In this document: in pieces, positions 8,774-18,008 of the stretch
Numbering within the stretch: position 1 is the stretch's first letter
How the letters are laid out: every line of letters begins with the position of its first letter
From: Commensalibacter papalotli
GTDB taxonomy: Bacteria; Pseudomonadota; Alphaproteobacteria; Acetobacterales; Acetobacteraceae
Assembly: GCF_947179115.1 (NCBI RefSeq)
Contig: NZ_CAMXCI010000007.1
Coordinates: 1 to 44,936, forward strand
Length of the DNA stretch: 44,936 nt
Direction of reading: 5' to 3'
Program-made: the position numbers and the translations under genes
Notes under the pieces: generated by a model
The model's input: only the letters and a program-made list of their open reading frames with translations
Database searches by the model: none
What the model was told of the DNA's origin: nothing

Positions 8774-10846
8774 TTAATGATCATCTCGTAATGTTTGAAG
8801 AACTTTCTCAAAGAAAGTAATTAATTTTTCTTGTTCTATATCGTAATAAAGCACTTCATTATTCGGTCCACCCCATTCAATCGAGTCAGAATAACAAATT
8901 ATATTTTTGTCGTTATACACTCTTCCCAAAGCAATTTGTATATCACCAATAGGATTTAATGTTCCAACAACCATACCATATGGGTTAAAAACAGAAGAGT
9001 GTTGCGCAGAACCATGCTCACCAATTTGACAAGTTGTTTCTGCCATCAACTGGATTTGTTCTTCTATCGATAAACTTTCAGGACAAATCACCTCAAAATC
9101 GTATGATAACGCTAAATACTCAAAAACTTCACGACTTTGAAATATACGCTGATGTCGTGTATTAGGGTTACAGAGAGCTCTTGATAAGCAGACCCTCCTA
9201 TATGGTTTCACCCCAGCTTGATAATATTGTCGATAAAACTGACGAACGTATCCATGAAAATTGTAGTTATCTTTTGTTACATAAGACGATAAAAAAACTT
9301 TGTTAAGTCTCCATATTTCTTTCGAAAAATCAAATACGATAAAATGATCATCTCTAAGATTAAAAAAATATTTTAATAGAGTCTTTCCCCACTCTGGCGT
9401 TTCTTTTGATATAATAAATTTTTTATCGTAAAACTCATTTCCTAAATAATCTTTGATTAATCCTATTCTAGGAAGATCATCAACCAAATAATGTCCATAA
9501 CAATGAGATCCAGCGTTAAAAGCAATTATACATTCGTCTTCTATAACTTGTGTAATATCATTATTCTTTGGCAGCGGCCATATTCGTTGATAATCGGAAT
9601 TAAAAGCTAAATTAGATAAATGGGTTTCAAAACTAATAAATTGATTATTTTTACACACCCATCCTAAACCATATAAATCCACGTGATCAACCTCCCATAC
9701 ATTTAACGATGAAAGGCTATAAGGTGTTTGAACTCTATTTATAAACTGTGGATTATTATCATGACCTATAATTGTTAAATTATTTGTAGGAGGTACATAA
9801 AAATTTTTAGAACTAACCTCTATATTTGGAATTGAAGATGTAGGCTTTAATTTTTTTTGGCTTCTAAAAGCACCTTTGGCAACCATAAAAGGAAAATCAT
9901 TTGCACAAGATAAAGATTCTTCTGATATCCCACCACGAACAAAAGCAGTATAAATATCGTCATGCAAAAAATTGATACGAATATCTTTAATATATTGATA
10001 GCAAAAAGTATAATAATCCATAAAGTTAGAATGAAATGCCGACCGACTAAAAAGATTGTCATAATCTTGGTCCGCGCCAAAACAATTCATCTTTTCAATC
10101 AAGAAATTAAGATGATATAAAATGAATAAATTTCGAGGTTGAGCAAAAATAAATTTTTTTTGAAGCCCCTTATCATCATAAATTAATAAAAAATCTGTAT
10201 TTTTTATTAATATTTCCAAATTTGATTGAGCAATAGAACATACATCAGCGGAAATACCACCATCAGTATATAATGATGCCATTAGAAAAAAGTCTGATTT
10301 AGCTTGGGGGTATTGAATATTCTTATATGCAAGCAATGCTTTAGGGCTGCAATAATTTACCAGATATTCTTTTGCTGAATAATCATCATAACATTGATAA
10401 TTAAAATTTTCATTTTTATTGTAAAACCCAACATTCACATTCACTGAATCTGTATATAAAGGCTTATCAACACGACATTGTCGAATGCTATATAAATCAG
10501 ATGGTGGCGACGTTGTATTCTCAAAAGAAAACTCAGAAGAGAAATCTATCCCCAATGCGGGATATAACGGTTGAATATAAAAGAAAAAACCCTCCCAACA
10601 AGAATCTATTTCACGGCAACATACATATAAAATGCAGTAAAATAGTTTTTTATCAAAAACATTATCGTCTAATAATTTAAGATCAATATTGTTAATGTTG
10701 AAAGGTAATAAAACTTCGTTATTTATCAAGCCAGTTACATAATCCTTGACAAGATCTGGCATAAACTGATGAATAAAATCCAAATGCGTATTAAAAAAAC
10801 AAATTTTTTCTTTTTTTAAATTTTCTTCAGTATTGATAAATAACAC
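8774..10846 (-). CDS. Large protein with degenerate GT32-like region and C-terminal GT61 glycosyltransferase domain
   Basis: This 690-residue cytoplasmic-looking protein starts at a GTG with an AAGAGA site. The C-terminal third matches the GT61 (DUF563) family: NAGSHCYGHYLVDDLPRIGL near residue 430, KPYRRVCLSRA, then FEVICPESLSIEEQIQLM and the IGEHGSAQHSSVFNPYG segment. An earlier part, around residues 155-205, resembles the DxD sugar-transferase pattern of GT32/OCH1-like enzymes (KSDFFLMASLYTDGGISADV), but the usual second aspartate of the DxD is missing (ADV). It could therefore be an inactive or altered domain. GT61 enzymes transfer sugars such as xylose or GlcNAc to proteins or glycans. 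It follows the oxygenase gene by 53 bases. Acceptor and donor are unknown; the GT61 call is good, the N-terminal call tentative. Confidence 0.82.
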   Translation of the reverse strand: MLFINTEENLKKEKICFFNTHLDFIHQFMPDLVKDYVTGLINNEVLLPFNINNIDLKLLDDNVFDKKLFYCILYVCCREIDSCWEGFFFYIQPLYPALGIDFSSEFSFENTTSPPSDLYSIRQCRVDKPLYTDSVNVNVGFYNKNENFNYQCYDDYSAKEYLVNYCSPKALLAYKNIQYPQAKSDFFLMASLYTDGGISADVCSIAQSNLEILIKNTDFLLIYDDKGLQKKFIFAQPRNLFILYHLNFLIEKMNCFGADQDYDNLFSRSAFHSNFMDYYTFCYQYIKDIRINFLHDDIYTAFVRGGISEESLSCANDFPFMVAKGAFRSQKKLKPTSSIPNIEVSSKNFYVPPTNNLTIIGHDNNPQFINRVQTPYSLSSLNVWEVDHVDLYGLGWVCKNNQFISFETHLSNLAFNSDYQRIWPLPKNNDITQVIEDECIIAFNAGSHCYGHYLVDDLPRIGLIKDYLGNEFYDKKFIISKETPEWGKTLLKYFFNLRDDHFIVFDFSKEIWRLNKVFLSSYVTKDNYNFHGYVRQFYRQYYQAGVKPYRRVCLSRALCNPNTRHQRIFQSREVFEYLALSYDFEVICPESLSIEEQIQLMAETTCQIGEHGSAQHSSVFNPYGMVVGTLNPIGDIQIALGRVYNDKNIICYSDSIEWGGPNNEVLYYDIEQEKLITFFEKVLQTLRDDH

Positions 10847-10899
10847 AGTAATTCTCTTAATGTTTAAAACTGAATAAATAAAAAGCCAAACTAGAATAA

Positions 10900-11844
10900 T
10901 TATTCATTATAAGCTGCCTTGAATCTTTTTAACAACCATTCTCTACAAGTAACCGATGGATATTTAGGAGGATTTTGTTTATCGGAGCATTGTGGTAAAC
11001 ATTGAATAAGTTGATCAGGATGCGGCTCTGTAAAAAATGGCATTGATATACGATCATGACCTGTATTTAATACACGGTGCGACGTACTTTTATAATGATC
11101 ATTTGTCCACATGGCCATCATATCGCCAATATTCATAACAAACGCACCTTCAATAGGAGGGACATCTATCCATTGATTTTCTTGATTTCGAACTTGCAAG
11201 CCACCAATATTATCCTGATATAAAATTGTCAAAATCCCATAATCTGTATGCGCTCCACAGACCACCCTATTACGCTGTTCAGGTAAGCCTGGATAGTGAA
11301 TTACTCGGAATGTGCTCAAAGACTCATAAAACATCGCATTAAAAAAATGTTCCTCTAGTTTTAAACCAAGTGCTATGATTTTGAACACAACACGCGCTAG
11401 CTCTGTCATTTTTTTATAATGTGTTTCAAAAACTTGTGTCCAACCTGGAATTAAAATTTCTGGATGAATGTTAGGGCCACGAAAAGGATCTTTTTTTTGC
11501 ACCTCGGGATGATCACTGTCTAAATGATATCCCATATCAAACATCTCTTTATAATCGATACTATTTTCTTGATCTAATTGCTCTAGCTCATAACTGCTAT
11601 AGCCTCTATAAATCTCATTATTTAAAATACTGATTGTTTGCTTTTCTTTCAAAGAAAGATTAAAGAACTGTCGCGAAAGATCTTTAATCTTTTGAATATC
11701 ATCTCTTGGGATATGATGCCCCGTAATACAAAAAAAACCAGAATTCCGACAGGCATAATCAACTTGTTCAGCAATTTTTAAATGTTTATTTTTATCATTT
11801 TGGTAGATATCAGAAATATCAATGACAGGAACATATTCCTTCAT
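10900..11844 (-). CDS. Fe(II)/2-oxoglutarate-dependent oxygenase, isopenicillin-N-synthase-like
   Basis: The 314-residue protein has the double-stranded beta-helix oxygenase plan. The N-terminal part is VPVIDISDIY, then FFCITGHHIP and REFFNLSL-type sequence (RQFFNLSLKEKQ). The iron ligands are visible as H and D in CGAHTDYGILTILYQD (around residues 196-203) and H in STSHRVLN (about residue 255), with the 2-oxoglutarate-binding arginine and serine in DRISMPFF. Members hydroxylate or desaturate small molecules, and some form ethylene. The substrate cannot be read from the sequence. The ATG has a GGAGG site about ten bases upstream. It lies directly before the GT61 gene on the same strand, so the two may act together. 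Confidence 0.9.
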   Translation of the reverse strand: MKEYVPVIDISDIYQNDKNKHLKIAEQVDYACRNSGFFCITGHHIPRDDIQKIKDLSRQFFNLSLKEKQTISILNNEIYRGYSSYELEQLDQENSIDYKEMFDMGYHLDSDHPEVQKKDPFRGPNIHPEILIPGWTQVFETHYKKMTELARVVFKIIALGLKLEEHFFNAMFYESLSTFRVIHYPGLPEQRNRVVCGAHTDYGILTILYQDNIGGLQVRNQENQWIDVPPIEGAFVMNIGDMMAMWTNDHYKSTSHRVLNTGHDRISMPFFTEPHPDQLIQCLPQCSDKQNPPKYPSVTCREWLLKRFKAAYNE

Positions 11845-11943
11845 TTACAAATTACCTCCAAATTAAAAATAATCTTTGAGTATTAAATATGCATAACTTA
11901 TATCTATTCTACAATAGATAAAAACAAACGATCTTCATGAAAG

Positions 11944-12789
11944 TTACTGAGTTAACATTTCTTCTAATGAAACAGAAAATTGGCCTGGCTTTAAAGGCTG
12001 TTGTTGCGAAGCATCTGGTGCCCACCCAGTCAAAATAGCAAAATGTAGTGGCATTTTGAATTCACCCTGCTCCTCTAATCGAGCAAAATAATGCGCTATC
12101 AAAGCACGAATGGAAAATGTTTTTTTCTGTTCAACTAACGCATTTGTTTCACCAGAGAATCGTAAATCTTGCATCAACCCCACAGCGGATCGATATACCA
12201 ACTCGACTTCCTCCTTATCCACCACAGGTAATGCAAATCCCACTCGTTGCATTAAAGTTGCACAAACTCGCAAGTCAGGAAAAGGTGATACTCGAGGAAA
12301 AACACGATCACTTAATTCAAGCTCTTCCTCAGCCATAATATCCCTTAACATGGATAATGTCGGTAAAATCGGTATAGCAGCCAAGAACAAACCATCAGGA
12401 CGCAAAATATTCTTTATTTGAATCAAAGCCCCAGGAAGATCATTAACCCAATGTAAATTAAAAGACGCAACCACTAAATCAAAGCTTTGTGCTTTAAATG
12501 GAAAAAACTCTTCATCCATACAAACAGATGGTGCTTTGTTTAAAGATACTAATCGTTGTGATAAATCACCAGAAACAACACTCATTCCTCTAGATTGCAA
12601 TACTGGGGCAATTACACCTCGTCCCCCTATTTCCAAGGCATCCTTAAAAGGACGTTGAATATCATCTAAACGATCTAATAATCGTTCGGCACAGACTTCA
12701 ACAATGCCTCGCACCGCTTGAGAGTGACGTGCTGCTCTATCACGATGATATCGAACAAGCTTGCGATTAAATAAAACAGGTACTGTCAT
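11944..12789 (-). CDS. SAM-dependent methyltransferase, NDUFAF5/BioC-like
   Basis: This 281-residue class I methyltransferase begins LFNRKLVRYHRDRAARH, the alphaproteobacterial form of the NDUFAF5/BioC start. Motif I is ALEIGGRG at about residue 52. FDLVVASFNLHWVNDLPGAL is motif IV with the typical tryptophan, followed by LRPDGLFLAAI. The eukaryotic homologue NDUFAF5 acts in complex I assembly as an arginine hydroxylase, and BioC methylates malonyl-ACP in biotin synthesis. Which role applies here is not decidable from the sequence. In many relatives this gene neighbours comF; here it is about 7 kb away. Confidence 0.85.
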   Translation of the reverse strand: MTVPVLFNRKLVRYHRDRAARHSQAVRGIVEVCAERLLDRLDDIQRPFKDALEIGGRGVIAPVLQSRGMSVVSGDLSQRLVSLNKAPSVCMDEEFFPFKAQSFDLVVASFNLHWVNDLPGALIQIKNILRPDGLFLAAIPILPTLSMLRDIMAEEELELSDRVFPRVSPFPDLRVCATLMQRVGFALPVVDKEEVELVYRSAVGLMQDLRFSGETNALVEQKKTFSIRALIAHYFARLEEQGEFKMPLHFAILTGWAPDASQQQPLKPGQFSVSLEEMLTQ

Positions 12790-12904
12790 CTTATATGCAT
12801 ATCTCTAATATCAGTAAAAACAAGGCTAATAGTAGCGCACAAACAAATAAAGGCGCAACCTTTCACAGTTACACCTTTACCAAAAATAATCTTAAAATCT
12901 AAAA

Positions 12905-14293
12905 CTAGATTTTTGGAAGCTCTACGCCAGAAGCACTAAGCTGAGACTTTAACGCATCCTTTAGCTTTTCAAGACCATCCCCTGTTGTGCTTTCAGCCCT
13001 TGCCACCAAAGACGCTTGAGTATTGGAGGCCCTAAGCAACCACCAACCGTCTGGCGTATTCACGCGCACGCCATCGATAGTTACTACATCAGCTTTTTCC
13101 GCTTTTAAACGCTCTGCAACTTCTTGAACTACACTAAATTTACGATCATCCGCACAATCGAAACGGATCTCAGGAGTTGAGATTGCTTTTGGCAGAGATT
13201 CTGTAATTTCAGAAAGAGGACCTTTTAAACGATTCACAATATCCAAAGTTCTTATTGCAACATAAAGCGCATCATCAAAACCATACCATTTATCTGCAAA
13301 GAAAATATGACCCGACATTTCTCCACCCAACAAAGCTTTGGTTTCAGCCATTTTTGCTTTGATCAAAGAATGCCCTGTACACCACATCAATGGATTGCCA
13401 CCAGCTTTTTTTACTTCTTCAAATAAGATTTGACTGGCTTTAACATCAGCAATAATTGTGGCACCTTGATGATCAGGTAAAATATCACGGCTATACACAA
13501 TCATTAATTGATCACCCCAAAGAATATTACCTTTGTCATCAATGACACCAATACGATCAGCATCCCCATCAAAAGCAATCCCAATATCGGCCTGACGGGC
13601 AGCAACTTCATCTTGTAATTGCACTAAATTTTTAGGAACTGTTGGATCTGGACTATGTGCTGGGAAATTCCCGTCAATCGTACCATTTAATATAATATGC
13701 TCGCCTGGCAATTGCTGAACAAGTTTAGTTAATACTTCACCTGCTGCACTATTGCTGTTGTCCCAAACAACTTTTAACTTACGATCGGTAACACCAAAAT
13801 CTTTTAATAAACGTGTTACATACTCATCAACAATATCGACTTTGCGAACACTACCAATGCCTTCTGGAACAACGTCCCCTTTGGAAACCTGCACACCTAA
13901 CTCTTGGATTTGTTTACCAAAAAAAGATTTTCCAGCCAGCATGAATTTCATGCCGTTATATTCTTTTGGATTATGGCTAGCGGTGACCATTACAGCACCA
14001 TCCGCTTCCATCGTGGTTGCAGCATAATACAACATTGGGGTTGGGCCACGTCCGATACGAATAACCTCTAACCCACATTTTTTAAGTCCGTCAACCAAAG
14101 CGGCTTCTAGATCAGGAGAACTTACACGGCCATCATAGCTAACAACAACTTTTTTACCATTATTGCGAATAACTAGACTACCAAATGCACGTCCAATGGC
14201 ATAAGCATCTTCGATAAAAAATGTTTTATCGTAAACACCACGAATATCATATTCCCGTAAAATGCTTGTATCAATATTACGTTGATGTTCCAT
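12905..14293 (-). CDS. Phosphomannomutase/phosphoglucomutase
   Basis: This is a 462-residue alpha-D-phosphohexomutase of the AlgC/PgmG type, interconverting hexose 6- and 1-phosphates. The catalytic phosphoserine lies in TASHNP (Ser106), the magnesium loop in FDGDADRIG near residue 240, the sugar loop in GGEMSGHIFF near residue 325, and the phosphate-binding end in RASNTQASLVARAE. All four domains are present. The ATG overlaps the galU stop by one base (TAATG), indicating translational coupling. With galU it would convert glucose 6-phosphate to UDP-glucose for glycan or exopolysaccharide synthesis. The residues do not settle preference for mannose or glucose. Confidence 0.94.
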   Translation of the reverse strand: MEHQRNIDTSILREYDIRGVYDKTFFIEDAYAIGRAFGSLVIRNNGKKVVVSYDGRVSSPDLEAALVDGLKKCGLEVIRIGRGPTPMLYYAATTMEADGAVMVTASHNPKEYNGMKFMLAGKSFFGKQIQELGVQVSKGDVVPEGIGSVRKVDIVDEYVTRLLKDFGVTDRKLKVVWDNSNSAAGEVLTKLVQQLPGEHIILNGTIDGNFPAHSPDPTVPKNLVQLQDEVAARQADIGIAFDGDADRIGVIDDKGNILWGDQLMIVYSRDILPDHQGATIIADVKASQILFEEVKKAGGNPLMWCTGHSLIKAKMAETKALLGGEMSGHIFFADKWYGFDDALYVAIRTLDIVNRLKGPLSEITESLPKAISTPEIRFDCADDRKFSVVQEVAERLKAEKADVVTIDGVRVNTPDGWWLLRASNTQASLVARAESTTGDGLEKLKDALKSQLSASGVELPKI

Positions 14294-15177
14294 TATTTTT
14301 CACCTTCATGTGCATATTTCCTTAGGATTTGACGCATAGATGATGCTAGATCAGGACGTTGCAGCGCAAAAGCAATTTGAGCTTCTAAGAAGCCAGCCTT
14401 ACTTCCACAATCATACCTCGTGCCTTCGTAACGCAACCCATGGAACGGCATCTTACCAATCAACTGTGTCATAGAATCTGTTAATTGCACTTCATTACCT
14501 GCACCACGTTCCATTTTGGAAAGATAAGCCATAATGTCTGGTGACAAAATATAACGACCAATTACAGATAAATTAGAAGGTGCATCTTCTGGATTTGGTT
14601 TTTCAACAACACCAGAAACTTTAACTAAATGCCCATCATCGGCTGCAACGTCAACAATTCCGTAACTAGAGGTCTTTTCTTTAGGAACCTCTGAAACCGC
14701 GACAACGTTTCCACCATACTGATTGTAAACTTCGACCATTTGAGATAAACAACCACGTTCACCCAGGATCAAATCATCAGGCAACAATACCGCAAAAGGG
14801 TCATCCCCTACGAATGTACGTGCACACCAAACTGCATGTCCAAGTCCCAAAGGATCTTGTTGCCTCAATGCGGTTAATGATCCTGCCTGAATACTTGAGG
14901 GTTGTAATGCTTCTAATGCTTCTTTTTTACCTTTTTGACGCAACGTATCTTCTAATTCATACGCAATGTCAAAATAGTCAATTAAAGAATCTTTACCCCG
15001 TGCCGTAATTAAACAAAATTGTTCAATTCCAGCGGCTCTCGCTTCATCAATCGCATATTGAATTAATGGACGATCCACAACAGGCAACATTTCTTTAGGC
15101 ATAGACTTGGTAGCAGGTAAGAAACGCGTGCCAAATCCAGCAACAGGTAATACAGCTTTACGTAGAGGTTTAATCAC
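14293..15177 (-). CDS. galU: UTP--glucose-1-phosphate uridylyltransferase
   Basis: This 294-residue enzyme makes UDP-glucose from UTP and glucose 1-phosphate. The nucleotide-binding start AVLPVAGFGTRFLPATKSMPKEMLP, the LGHAVWCA segment, FAVLLPDDLIL, GVVEKPNPEDAPSNLSVIGRYIL and the RYDCGSKAGFLEA segment are all diagnostic of GalU. The start is GTG at 15175-15177, with an AAGG site upstream. It is the first gene of a coupled pair with the phosphohexomutase. Confidence 0.96.
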   Translation of the reverse strand: MIKPLRKAVLPVAGFGTRFLPATKSMPKEMLPVVDRPLIQYAIDEARAAGIEQFCLITARGKDSLIDYFDIAYELEDTLRQKGKKEALEALQPSSIQAGSLTALRQQDPLGLGHAVWCARTFVGDDPFAVLLPDDLILGERGCLSQMVEVYNQYGGNVVAVSEVPKEKTSSYGIVDVAADDGHLVKVSGVVEKPNPEDAPSNLSVIGRYILSPDIMAYLSKMERGAGNEVQLTDSMTQLIGKMPFHGLRYEGTRYDCGSKAGFLEAQIAFALQRPDLASSMRQILRKYAHEGEK

Positions 15178-15424
15178 AGAATTGTACCTTAAGTTAACTT
15201 TTATTTATTTCTAGACATATATCAGAAGCCATAGATATTTTAAAGGAATTTACTTTTATCGTTTAAACTAAAACCCTATAATTATGTCATAAGCATGTTT
15301 ATTGAAGTATTTTATAAGCTTTACAAAGATAATAATGAGTGAAATATACAACTATTTTTGTTTAAAAGCACTATTATTTTCTCTATAAACCAAGTTAAAA
15401 TGACAAACCAACTTATAATATTCA

Positions 15425-15459
15425 TAACCTTTATTTCGCTATCAACAAAATAAAGGTTA
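15425..15459 (-). terminator. Hairpin after maeB
   Basis: TAACCTTTATTT and AAATAAAGGTTA pair perfectly over 12 bases with an 11-base loop, starting eight bases after the maeB stop. The stem is AT-rich and the T-run weak, but position and symmetry support a terminator. Confidence 0.55.
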
Positions 15460-15466
15460 AAATTAA

Positions 15467-17737
15467 TTATAACGATTGCTTAATAGCAATCATGGCTAAA
15501 TTAACGATACCACGTGCTGTTGTGCTTTCTGTCAAAATATGTAATGGCTTTGTGGCACCAAGCGTAATTGGACCAATTTGCAACGCATCCCCTACAACAC
15601 GGCTCAACGAAAGACCGATACTTGCAGAATCCAGACATGGCATAATTAACAAATTCGCATTTCCTGTTAATGGAGAATCATCAACCAAACGGCCACGAAC
15701 AATAGGACTTAACGCAGCATCCCCTTGCATTTCTCCATCAATTTCTAAACTCGGATTCTTTTCTTTAATGATCGCTAATGCTTCACGCATTTTCTCAACA
15801 GAGCCAGAGCGCGCGGTGCCAAATGAAGAATAAGAAAGCAATGCAGCCCTTGGTGGCAAACCAAACTTTGATACAGCTTCAGCAGCTAATAAAGTTAACT
15901 CGGCAATATCAGACGCAGATGGGTGCAAATGTAAATATGCATCCCCCACAAACAAAACAACATTAGATTGAATCAATGCAGAAATTGTATAAAATTTCTT
16001 TACATCTGGACGTTTAGGAATGATTTTTTTTAGATATTTATAATGTCGATACCACTCACCATACCCACCAATCAAAGAAACATCAACATGCCCCTCTCTT
16101 AACAACATCGCAGCCATAACTGACTTTCTGCGATATAATTGCTCATAGGCTAAAGAAGGTGGAATTCCTTGCCTTTGTACTAAATTTTTATAAGGTTCTT
16201 CTAAAGATTTTAATAATGGATCATCACGATTAGGCTCAAAAACGCCGACATGCTCATCCACTTTCAAACTAAGACCTAAACTTTTGATTTTAGCTTGGAT
16301 CCGCTCTTTATTTCCAATAACATAAGGTTTAGCCAGATTATCATTAACCAGCGTCTGTATTGCACGTAATACACGATCATTTTCACCCTCTGAAAAAACA
16401 ATCTTTTTTAACTCAGGTTGTCTTCTTACGGCTTCGAAAACAGGTTGCATCACCTGACTGCTACGAAATACAAATTCTTGCAAATGATCTTTATAAGCTT
16501 GAAAATCTTCAATAGGTTGCGTTGCGACACCACTATCCATTGCTGCTTTTGCTACGGCTGGTGCAATTTCCAAAATCAACCTTGGATCAAAAGGTTTTGG
16601 TAATATATATTCAGAACCAAAAGAAGGAGCCGCACCACCATACGCAGCAATAACCGCTTCATTAGCTTCTAAAGTTGCTAATTTTGCCAAAGCATAAACT
16701 GCAGCATGCTGCATTTCCAGATTAATTTCTTTTGCTCCAACATCCAGAGCACCACGGAAAATAAATGGAAAACATAAAACGTTATTTACCTGATTAGGAT
16801 AATCTGAACGTCCTGTTGCAATAATAGCATCTGATCTTACTTTTTTAACCTCGTCAGGTGTAATTTCTGGCTCTGGATTTGCTAATGCTAGGATGATTGG
16901 TTTTTCTGCCATATGTTCAACATATTCAGCTTTTAAAACCCCAGCAGCAGAAAGACCAAGAAAAATATCAGCGTCTTTCATCACTTCTTGTAATTTACGT
17001 GCATTGGTCTCTTTGGCATAACGTGCCATATTTTCTGGCATATTTGGATCACGACCTTTCCAAACTACGCCATCAATGTCTGTCAAAGTCACATTTTCGA
17101 CTTTGACACCCATGCCAACCATTAAATCAACACAAGCCATCGCTGCAGCACCAGCACCAGAAGTAACCAATTTTACATCTTCTAGCTTTTTGTTTTGAAT
17201 ACGCAGTGCATTGACCAAAGCCGCCGTTACAACAATCGCAGTCCCATGTTGATCATCATGAAAAACTGGAATGTTCATACGTGACTGTAGATTTTTTTCT
17301 ATTTCAAAACATTCTGGTGCTTTAATATCTTCAAGATTAATCCCACCAAATGTCGGCTCTAATGCTGCAACCACATTACAAAAATGATCAGGATCTGTTG
17401 CATCAACCTCAATATCAAAAACATCGATACCAGCAAATTTCTTAAATAAAACAGCTTTGCCTTCCATTACAGGTTTCCCCGCCAAAGGCCCAATATTTCC
17501 TAAACCCAGAACAGCTGTACCATTAGAAATAACAGCAACCAAATTCCCTCTGGCTGTATATTTGCTGGCTAATGAAGGATCTCTTTGGATCTCTAAACAT
17601 GGAGCTGCTACACCAGGAGAATAAGCCAAAGACAAATCACGTTGTGTTGCCATTCTTTTAGTTGGCGTAATAGTTAACTTACCTGGCTTTGGATATTGAT
17701 GATAATCCAAGGCTTCCTGTTTAAACTTTTGATCCAT
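15467..17737 (-). CDS. maeB: NADP-dependent malic enzyme with phosphotransacetylase-like domain
   Basis: The 756-residue protein has the MaeB plan. The N-terminal half is malic enzyme (TKRDLSLAYSPGVAAPC-like start, LGNIGPLAGKPVMEGKAVLFK, VFHDDQHGTAIV near residue 160, a Rossmann stretch LVTSGAGAAAMA). The C-terminal half, from about residue 430, is phosphotransacetylase-like (KIVFSEGENDRVLRA, VDVSLIGGYGEWYRHYKYL, SYSSFGTARSGSVEKMREA). It decarboxylates malate to pyruvate with NADP, feeding NADPH and gluconeogenesis. The second domain in MaeB is usually regulatory, binding acetyl-CoA, and lacks transferase activity. The ATG has an AGAGGAA site. It lies between tRNA-Leu and galU as a single unit. 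Confidence 0.95.
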   Translation of the reverse strand: MDQKFKQEALDYHQYPKPGKLTITPTKRMATQRDLSLAYSPGVAAPCLEIQRDPSLASKYTARGNLVAVISNGTAVLGLGNIGPLAGKPVMEGKAVLFKKFAGIDVFDIEVDATDPDHFCNVVAALEPTFGGINLEDIKAPECFEIEKNLQSRMNIPVFHDDQHGTAIVVTAALVNALRIQNKKLEDVKLVTSGAGAAAMACVDLMVGMGVKVENVTLTDIDGVVWKGRDPNMPENMARYAKETNARKLQEVMKDADIFLGLSAAGVLKAEYVEHMAEKPIILALANPEPEITPDEVKKVRSDAIIATGRSDYPNQVNNVLCFPFIFRGALDVGAKEINLEMQHAAVYALAKLATLEANEAVIAAYGGAAPSFGSEYILPKPFDPRLILEIAPAVAKAAMDSGVATQPIEDFQAYKDHLQEFVFRSSQVMQPVFEAVRRQPELKKIVFSEGENDRVLRAIQTLVNDNLAKPYVIGNKERIQAKIKSLGLSLKVDEHVGVFEPNRDDPLLKSLEEPYKNLVQRQGIPPSLAYEQLYRRKSVMAAMLLREGHVDVSLIGGYGEWYRHYKYLKKIIPKRPDVKKFYTISALIQSNVVLFVGDAYLHLHPSASDIAELTLLAAEAVSKFGLPPRAALLSYSSFGTARSGSVEKMREALAIIKEKNPSLEIDGEMQGDAALSPIVRGRLVDDSPLTGNANLLIMPCLDSASIGLSLSRVVGDALQIGPITLGATKPLHILTESTTARGIVNLAMIAIKQSL

Positions 17738-17849
17738 TTTATTCCTCTATCGATATTTAAAATTCAAGTCTTTTACTATAAAACTAATATAGACATCTTA
17801 AAACAGATAAAAGAAAAGGAAAATCAATCTTTTTTGAGAAATAAAAATA

Positions 17850-17935
17850 TGGTGCGGTCGAGAAGACTCGAACTTCCACGGGGTTGCCCCCACAAGCACC
17901 TCAAGCTTGCGCGTATACCATTCCGCCACGACCGC
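17850..17935 (-). tRNA. tRNA-Leu (anticodon GAG)
   Basis: The minus strand folds as a type II tRNA of 86 bases. The acceptor stem GCGGTCG/CGACCGC pairs perfectly, and the 3' end ACCA is encoded. The anticodon stem CAAGC/GCTTG closes the loop TTGAGGT, giving anticodon GAG for leucine codons CUC and CUU. The long variable arm (TGGGGGCAACCCC) and the T loop GTTCGAGTC are as expected for tRNA-Leu. No integrated element adjoins it. Confidence 0.95.
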
Positions 17936-18008
17936 ACATGACAAACCATTTAATATAATGGTATCATCTCATGTGTTTTCTCTATAACCGATCAAAAGAT
18001 TTCATGCA

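Noticed and set aside
17850..17935. tRNA-Leu as an integration site
   Set aside because: No integrase, direct repeat of the tRNA end or foreign-looking block lies beside it; maeB and lipB are ordinary core genes.
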